A stretch of DNA of 64,000 bases from NCBI GenBank assembly GCA_964567045.1, contig CAZMLE010000003.1, forward strand, positions 1 through 64,000, in the 5' to 3' direction. Of this stretch, positions 58,875 to 64,000 are shown one piece after another; positions within the stretch are counted from its first letter, which is position 1, and each line of letters opens with the position of its first letter. Below the pieces are notes generated by a model. The model worked only from the letters and a program-made list of their open reading frames with translations, had not been told where the DNA came from and ran no database searches. A program made the translations under genes and the position numbers. Source of the DNA: JAFNGF01 sp964567045 (lineage in GTDB: Bacteria; Planctomycetota; Phycisphaerae; Sedimentisphaerales; Anaerobacaceae).

Positions 58875-61235
58875 CTATGTCTGACTGAAGCCCAGAGCAG
58901 CCATCTGGCTTTGCAGCAAGGCTAAGGTTCTCTCAAGACGGGCATAGCGAGCCACCAATCTCTCTTCTTTTTTAGCCAGGCGGTCCTCTTCGAGTTCGAT
59001 TTTATCCTGAAGGTTACTTATATTGTCGGTGACGTATTCCTGGTCGAGGTTTACTGCCCCGGTCGTCACCTTGAGCATCCTATCCAGGGTATCTTCTAAA
59101 GCACCGGTAAATCCTTGTTTAACTCTGACCGTAGCCGTGAAAGTTCCATTCTGGCTGAGGTCGATGCTAAGGGCAAGGCCGTTCTCCGGGTACATAGGGT
59201 CACCGTTTTCGTCGAACGAGCTATTTCCGGTGATGATATTATCGCTGTAGGTAGCGTCGCGGTATGTGGATTCGGTGGCCAGTTTGATTCTGGCACTGGT
59301 GATGGCTCCGCCGCTTACTGTCACTTGGACATCGTAAGTGCCAGCTTTGGTATAATTGCTGCTGGCCGAGTAAAATTGGATGGTATTGCTGTTGGTGCTG
59401 CCGGTCTTGTCTGCGCCTATTACTGCCAGCGCTCCCAGGTAATTCTCGCCTATGGCTTCATAGAAGGCATTGGCATCCAGAGTCAGCACCCCATCTCTGT
59501 CCAGTTCCAGGCCGATCTGTCCGGGCATCAAAAAGGTGTCGATATCCTCGACAAATCCATTGGTTTGAGCTATCAGAGGGATGTTAAGCTGGGACTCTAT
59601 CGTCGAAACGACATAATCTCCCATCAGGACACCGGCGGTTTTTAGGATGTCATTGTAGCCGGTCTTCTCCTGAATATAGACGACGGCGGCATTGTAGGCC
59701 CCAACCATAGAGTTCAGTTTTTCTTTGACTGACTCGATGTCTCTGGTCAGGGTTATCTTTTCTCCGTTGGCATCGGTTGTATCGTGCAGATGCAATGTGA
59801 GGCCGCTGATAACATTGTCTATCGTATTTGAGCTTCTGTTGATCCAGCCGTCACTGCCCTTTGTCTGTTCAGTCATTATGTAGTTTGAATTGGCTGAGGG
59901 AGTAAGGTTGCTTGGGTTAATGGAAAGCAGGTTAACATCGCCCAAGGTATTTAGGAAAGTAAATGTTGTCACACCTCCATCTACCGTCAAGTTATCGCCG
60001 GATACGATGATGTCACCGGTCGAGACATTTGGCAAGGTTTCAAGTGCAGCTTGAATCTGGGCGGTGGTGGCATCATAGGCGATGGCGGCAGTTGTGTGCC
60101 CATCATAAGTTAATGTAAACGTGCCGCCAGTTGCCTTATTCGTGGTAGTCAGCTTTTGTACCTCGGAAACCGCTGAACTTGAAGGGTAGCCGTCTACCCT
60201 GATTTTCGAGTCCTGTGCCGACTGTGTCATGGTAAAGTCTGCTGCTGCAAAGCTGGCGAGGTTAGCGGTGCTGCTTCCACCCTGTGTTGACCGGCTGATA
60301 GCAGGAATATTCAAGGTTGTTGAGCCTGAGCCAGGATTATAGGACAAGGTAAGTTGCATCTGGCTTGTGCCGCATGTGTGGTCGGTAAGGCGAATCTCTC
60401 CGTTGACTAAGGCTGCGGTAGCACGTCCGTCGAAGGCATCGTTGATTTCTGAGATGAGGTGAGTCAGTTTGGTGTCGCTGGTAATATTAAGCTCTCCACT
60501 TACAGCGTTGCCGTTGTGGTCTTTGCCGCTAATCGTGATTTTTTCTCCGCTGGAAAGTGAGCCGCTAAACTGGTCGAGGTCTACGATTTTGGAGCTGAGT
60601 GTAGCGTTGTCGCTGTTAACTGTAAAAGCGGATACCGCTTCCCACAGTTCTGTGTTACTGGCGTTGATGGAGATTCTGTAATCTGTGCCGGCCTCGTTGC
60701 CGTTCAGCACCAGATGATAATCGCCGCTGTAGAATAGCAGGCTGGCGGTGACCCCTGGATTGTTTGCGTCATTGTTTATCAGGCCAACCAGATCTTCGAG
60801 ACTTGTGGTAGCGGTGGTTGTTATTACGGTTTCTTTACCGTTGTACGAGTAGATAAAAGTACCGGCGCCGACACGATCTTCGCCATACTCAAGGCCGGTC
60901 GTATGAACCCATCGTTCGGCGTTGGCCAGGCGGTTGATTACAACAGTGTGGTTGCCTTCAAAAGCATTATAGGACGCTTCAGCGGTCAATATATCGCTAT
61001 CACTGGAGGCGACGGCGAAAGCACGAAGTTCCCGAGCATCGGATAGGGCCTTAACCGTGCTTCTAAGGGCATCGAGCTTGGTCTTCAGTGTGCCCAGCGC
61101 ATCTTTTTTTTCTTCCCAAGCGCTTTTGCGTTCTTCGTACATATTCAGCGTACGTCGTTCGATAGCCATTAGTTGAGATATAAGAGTGTCTGTATCAATC
61201 CCTGTTGCCAGACCTGAAAGACGCAAAGTTGACAT
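58875..61235 (-). CDS. fliD: Flagellar filament capping protein FliD
   Basis: Cap (HAP2) on which flagellin polymerises. The 786-residue protein is long for the family. N-terminal FliD domain LSGLATGIDTDTLISQLMAIERRTLNMYEERKSAWEEKKDALGTLKTKLDAL. The middle region is expanded with several beta-domains (e.g. GGTFTLTYDGHTTAAIAYDATTAQIQAALETLP, a repeat seen in large adhesins). The C-terminal coiled coil NISNLQDKIELEEDRLAKKEERLVARYARLERTLALLQSQMAAL is the FliD_C signature. Preceded by a candidate sigma-54 element. Confidence 0.95.
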   Translation of the reverse strand: MSTLRLSGLATGIDTDTLISQLMAIERRTLNMYEERKSAWEEKKDALGTLKTKLDALRSTVKALSDARELRAFAVASSDSDILTAEASYNAFEGNHTVVINRLANAERWVHTTGLEYGEDRVGAGTFIYSYNGKETVITTTATTSLEDLVGLINNDANNPGVTASLLFYSGDYHLVLNGNEAGTDYRISINASNTELWEAVSAFTVNSDNATLSSKIVDLDQFSGSLSSGEKITISGKDHNGNAVSGELNITSDTKLTHLISEINDAFDGRATAALVNGEIRLTDHTCGTSQMQLTLSYNPGSGSTTLNIPAISRSTQGGSSTANLASFAAADFTMTQSAQDSKIRVDGYPSSSAVSEVQKLTTTNKATGGTFTLTYDGHTTAAIAYDATTAQIQAALETLPNVSTGDIIVSGDNLTVDGGVTTFTFLNTLGDVNLLSINPSNLTPSANSNYIMTEQTKGSDGWINRSSNTIDNVISGLTLHLHDTTDANGEKITLTRDIESVKEKLNSMVGAYNAAVVYIQEKTGYNDILKTAGVLMGDYVVSTIESQLNIPLIAQTNGFVEDIDTFLMPGQIGLELDRDGVLTLDANAFYEAIGENYLGALAVIGADKTGSTNSNTIQFYSASSNYTKAGTYDVQVTVSGGAITSARIKLATESTYRDATYSDNIITGNSSFDENGDPMYPENGLALSIDLSQNGTFTATVRVKQGFTGALEDTLDRMLKVTTGAVNLDQEYVTDNISNLQDKIELEEDRLAKKEERLVARYARLERTLALLQSQMAALGFSQT

Positions 61236-61286
61236 TTCTTTTTGCCCTTGTTATGTTCACATAGCTTTCAACGGTCACCGAATGTG

Positions 61287-61302
61287 TGCGACAATTGCGC
61301 CA
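61287..61302 (-). promoter_or_regulatory. fliD: Candidate sigma-54 promoter of fliD
   Basis: Minus-strand TGGCGCAATTGTCGCA (61302-61287). GG (61301-61300) and GC (61289-61288) have the exact 10-bp spacing of -24/-12 elements, but flanking bases match the consensus less well than those of fliK and flgB. Confidence 0.55.
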
Positions 61303-61342
61303 GTCTGAACTTAGTTATCGTGTAAAAAATGTGCGGCTTAAA

Positions 61343-64000
61343 TCATTTATCCTGCATTTGCTGCGAGGTCTCCATAGGCTCTAAGACAAGTCGCGGCACT
61401 ATTCTGACATCGGTCATCTCAACACTATCAATGGTAGCATTTTCAGCACACCATTTCTGGATGTCCTTGGTCGAGTTCTTCTCATTGAATAGTTTACTTG
61501 CCACATCAACTATTCTTCTCGCGGCATTGGTAAAAGTATGGCCTTGGCACAACTTATTACTTAGATTGGCAAATTCCTTTCTCGCCCTTTCGTTCTGTAA
61601 GAAATAATCCAGCTTTCTTGCCAAATCTTGCGGGCTCTTATAGGTAACTATACCAAACTCTTCTATGCCTTGAACATAGTTGCTGATTTGAAAAGCTTTT
61701 AAGGCGGCAAGATCAAATGTTCTATTATTCACGAAACCAAATTGGCTCATTGTTTCGTGATGGTCGTTTAATACGATCTTTGCACGAGAGTATAACTGCG
61801 GCAGTTTGTGCCATTCCACATATTCGGCTTTGTAGTATTCGTTGTCGAGGAAACCGTGCCAGCCTTGACCTATGACGTAAAGACTATATTTTTTGCCCGT
61901 ATCAAGAACATCCTGGATAATTTTCCGCCGCCTGTCTTTATAGTACCTGTTTCCGACAAACAGAAGGTCAATATCTTTGGCCAAGCAGCTTGTGGAGGGA
62001 TTGAAAACCTCCTGGTCTGTTGCCTGAGGTAGATAAAAACATGGCACTTTTATCGTGTTCCTCAATCTTTCAAGATAGATGCGTGAAGCGCAAAATACAA
62101 GGTCGAACTGATTGATTTGTTCGATGGTCTGTCTTTCAGGATGATTTATTATCCAAAGTATATTGCGGTTGTAGGGCTTGGGAGTATACCCATATAATCC
62201 TCTTAAATGAATGACGATGTCTATGTGTTTATCAGCTTGGTTCCATTCATCTTTGAATTGCACTTCACAACTATTGCCTAACTTCATGATGGCTTTAGCC
62301 AGACTATTGGCAAAAGGCGTATCTCCCCATCCCAAATCATTTCTGGTAGGAGTGCAGGTTTTAATGGCAAATCTGAATTTTTTAACCGGTGACCGGATAG
62401 GCTCTACGATGGACTTCTGCACCCAGCAGGTCAAGGCATTTATATACTCAGACCTTGAGACTGAGACGGATTCATCATTCTGTAAATAAGGTTGGATTGT
62501 CTGTGATGGCCCTTGCCGCACCTGATTACCAGAGATGATGACATCCGGTTTTATCTTGCCGGCCCATCTTTCCTGGAGCAGCCTGTCATTCTGCTGAATT
62601 CCTTTGTAGCGTTCTTCTTTGCTGCTTCTGGATTCATACTGAAGCACTACGCTTTTTGGCTGATATACGATTTTCTTCCCCGCTTCGGTTAGTTTGAAAC
62701 ACAAATCTACGTCTTCGTACCCGTTCCAGTAGCTCTGGTCAAAACCGTTCACACTGTGAAAATCAGACTTTCGAATCACTATACATGCGGCAGTAACCAC
62801 TTGAAAAAGCATCGGGACGTTAACGAAAATGTGATCAGAAGGCTGTTGCATGAAAACATGCTTAGGCAATAAAGAATTCTTTCCTTCGACCTGGAGTATT
62901 GCAACGCCGGCGTGCTGAATGGAACCATCAGGATAAAGCAATTTGCTGCCGACAGCCGCAACGTCTGAATCGTTCTGCAAAACTTTTGTAAGCTCTTCTA
63001 ACCAACCAGGTTGCACCTTCGTATCGTTGTTCAAAAAGACAAGATAATCTCCGCCGGCTACAGCCGAGCCTTGATTACAGGCTCTGGCGAAACCGAGATT
63101 CTCAGCGTTTGAAATGACCTTCAGACTTCCGCTGAGACATTTGAGAAATTCTTTTGTGCTATCTGTTGAGCCATTGTCAACAATAATGACCTCGTACGGA
63201 CTGTTCGGCGTGTTTTCGATAAGTGCCTTAAGGCATTGTTTTGTGTATTCTATGTTGTTGAAAACGGGGATGACAATTGAAACTGCTTTCGGCCGGGGTT
63301 TCTCGGCCTCGTTACTGGCAAGGGATTTCTTGTCGGAACTTATGCTCTGGGTTGGTACTGCTTCTTTTTGTATTTGCTGCTTGGGACTATCATTACTATA
63401 ACTACGAGCCACGCAGATTATGAAATCTTTTTTTTCAAGATGGTCTTCAATGTTGTGTTCATGGCGGTTCTGGTACTTAAAAAATTCACACACCAGACTG
63501 TTTGCGGATAACCATTGCTGAATTTTTGCCTCATTGATTTGAAATGTTGAATGAAAACCCGAGTTAATTGCCTTCGGGGTCTTTTGCTCCATGTAAGGTG
63601 TTGACAGAATGAGCGTACCACCAGGTTTGAGCGCGCGGCGAAAGACTCCAAACAATTTAGAGACGTCACCTTCCTTTAGATGCTCAATTGTCTCAAAGGA
63701 GACAATATAATCAAATAGAGATTGATACCCCAAATCTAATAGGTTGGCATGAACAAATTCAACATTCCGGATGTTTTTGTAACGAATTTTTATTTGCTTT
63801 ATGACTTCTTCGTTGATATCCGCGCCAATTACCCGGGCAGAGTTTTCCGACAGCATAACGCTACCATAACCCGTCCCACACGCAAAATCTCCCACTATTT
63901 TTCCAGCTGGAATGATGGATTTAGCATACTCATATCTGCGGCAGTGATTTTTTTGGTTTATATCTAATCCATCAAACCTGATGCGTTCTTTGTAGAATAT
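61343..64000 (-). CDS. Methyltransferase-GT2-glycosyltransferase fusion protein (5-prime end outside window)
   Basis: The frame runs open to the window edge, so the true start lies beyond 64000; the GTG at 63895 is internal (upstream residues read YKERIRFDGLDINQKNHCRRYEYA, typical of such methyltransferases). Visible order: class I SAM methyltransferase (GDFACGTGYGS; about the first 190 residues); GT-A glycosyltransferase family 2 (SIVIPVFNNIEYTKQCLKAL, FLNNDTKVQPGWLEEL); then a GT-B-like C-terminal domain of the CgeB/Glyco_trans_1_2 type (DLLFVGNRYYKDRRRKII, VLNDHHETMSQFGFVNNRTFDLAALKAF). A polyfunctional surface-glycan or flagellin-glycan enzyme is inferred from its place next to fliD. Confidence 0.88.
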   Translation of the reverse strand: MFYKERIRFDGLDINQKNHCRRYEYAKSIIPAGKIVGDFACGTGYGSVMLSENSARVIGADINEEVIKQIKIRYKNIRNVEFVHANLLDLGYQSLFDYIVSFETIEHLKEGDVSKLFGVFRRALKPGGTLILSTPYMEQKTPKAINSGFHSTFQINEAKIQQWLSANSLVCEFFKYQNRHEHNIEDHLEKKDFIICVARSYSNDSPKQQIQKEAVPTQSISSDKKSLASNEAEKPRPKAVSIVIPVFNNIEYTKQCLKALIENTPNSPYEVIIVDNGSTDSTKEFLKCLSGSLKVISNAENLGFARACNQGSAVAGGDYLVFLNNDTKVQPGWLEELTKVLQNDSDVAAVGSKLLYPDGSIQHAGVAILQVEGKNSLLPKHVFMQQPSDHIFVNVPMLFQVVTAACIVIRKSDFHSVNGFDQSYWNGYEDVDLCFKLTEAGKKIVYQPKSVVLQYESRSSKEERYKGIQQNDRLLQERWAGKIKPDVIISGNQVRQGPSQTIQPYLQNDESVSVSRSEYINALTCWVQKSIVEPIRSPVKKFRFAIKTCTPTRNDLGWGDTPFANSLAKAIMKLGNSCEVQFKDEWNQADKHIDIVIHLRGLYGYTPKPYNRNILWIINHPERQTIEQINQFDLVFCASRIYLERLRNTIKVPCFYLPQATDQEVFNPSTSCLAKDIDLLFVGNRYYKDRRRKIIQDVLDTGKKYSLYVIGQGWHGFLDNEYYKAEYVEWHKLPQLYSRAKIVLNDHHETMSQFGFVNNRTFDLAALKAFQISNYVQGIEEFGIVTYKSPQDLARKLDYFLQNERARKEFANLSNKLCQGHTFTNAARRIVDVASKLFNEKNSTKDIQKWCAENATIDSVEMTDVRIVPRLVLEPMETSQQMQDK

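Overview
The window looks like a chromosomal segment of a Planctomycetota bacterium, most probably a Phycisphaerae-like (Sedimentisphaerales-type) lineage. This is inferred from gene content, because there is no rRNA or tRNA in the window. The pointers are large secreted LamG/PA14/dockerin-like proteins, PEP-CTERM proteins, Tat-exported Gfo/Idh/MocA oxidoreductases beside a DUF1080 protein, DUF4097 adhesin-like repeats, and Gram-negative-type lipoproteins.

Layout. 0.5-9.5 kb: a papain-like protease fused to dockerin-like and LamG domains, folC, dprA, a small lipoprotein, a class-C beta-lactamase-like hydrolase, a membrane protein and acylphosphatase. 9.6-18.9 kb: a GAF-SpoIIE phosphatase, cmk-plsC, two tandem Tat-type Gfo/Idh/MocA oxidoreductases with a DUF1080 protein, ispH, and rpsA with six S1 repeats. 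19-27 kb: a promoter with a long structured leader, a 1577-residue secreted multidomain protein and two PEP-CTERM proteins. 27-28.2 kb: a membrane PIN-TRAM protein. 28.3-35.7 kb: a minus-strand run of an S9 peptidase, two DUF4097 lipoproteins plus the remnant of a third, a small membrane protein, a beta-propeller protein, ispG and a membrane protein. An ECF sigma factor and a membrane partner diverge from this run. 37-40 kb: a 951-residue LamG/PA14/dockerin-like protein.

40-64 kb is a flagellar island. On the minus strand are fliS, fliC, fliK and fliD. On the plus strand is a long apparent operon flgB-flgC-fliE-fliF-fliG-fliH-fliI-fliJ-motE-like-motA-motB-motB2-fliO-fliP-fliQ-fliR-flhB. Two putative glycosylation genes sit near the filament genes: a frameshifted TPR glycosyltransferase beside fliC and a methyltransferase-GT fusion beside fliD that runs off the window end. 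fliK and flgB have divergent, near-perfect sigma-54 (-24/-12) promoters, and fliD has a weaker candidate.

The most striking global feature is a set of short palindromic dispersed repeats. They lie between genes and, in several flagellar genes (fliF, fliI, motB2, fliO, probably fliK) and the ECF-partner gene, inside the reading frame without breaking it. Other notable points are a second MotB that lacks the proton-binding Asp, a membrane-protein gene whose only sensible start is ATT overlapping the ispG stop, and a 21-nt palindrome on the start of the ECF sigma transcript.
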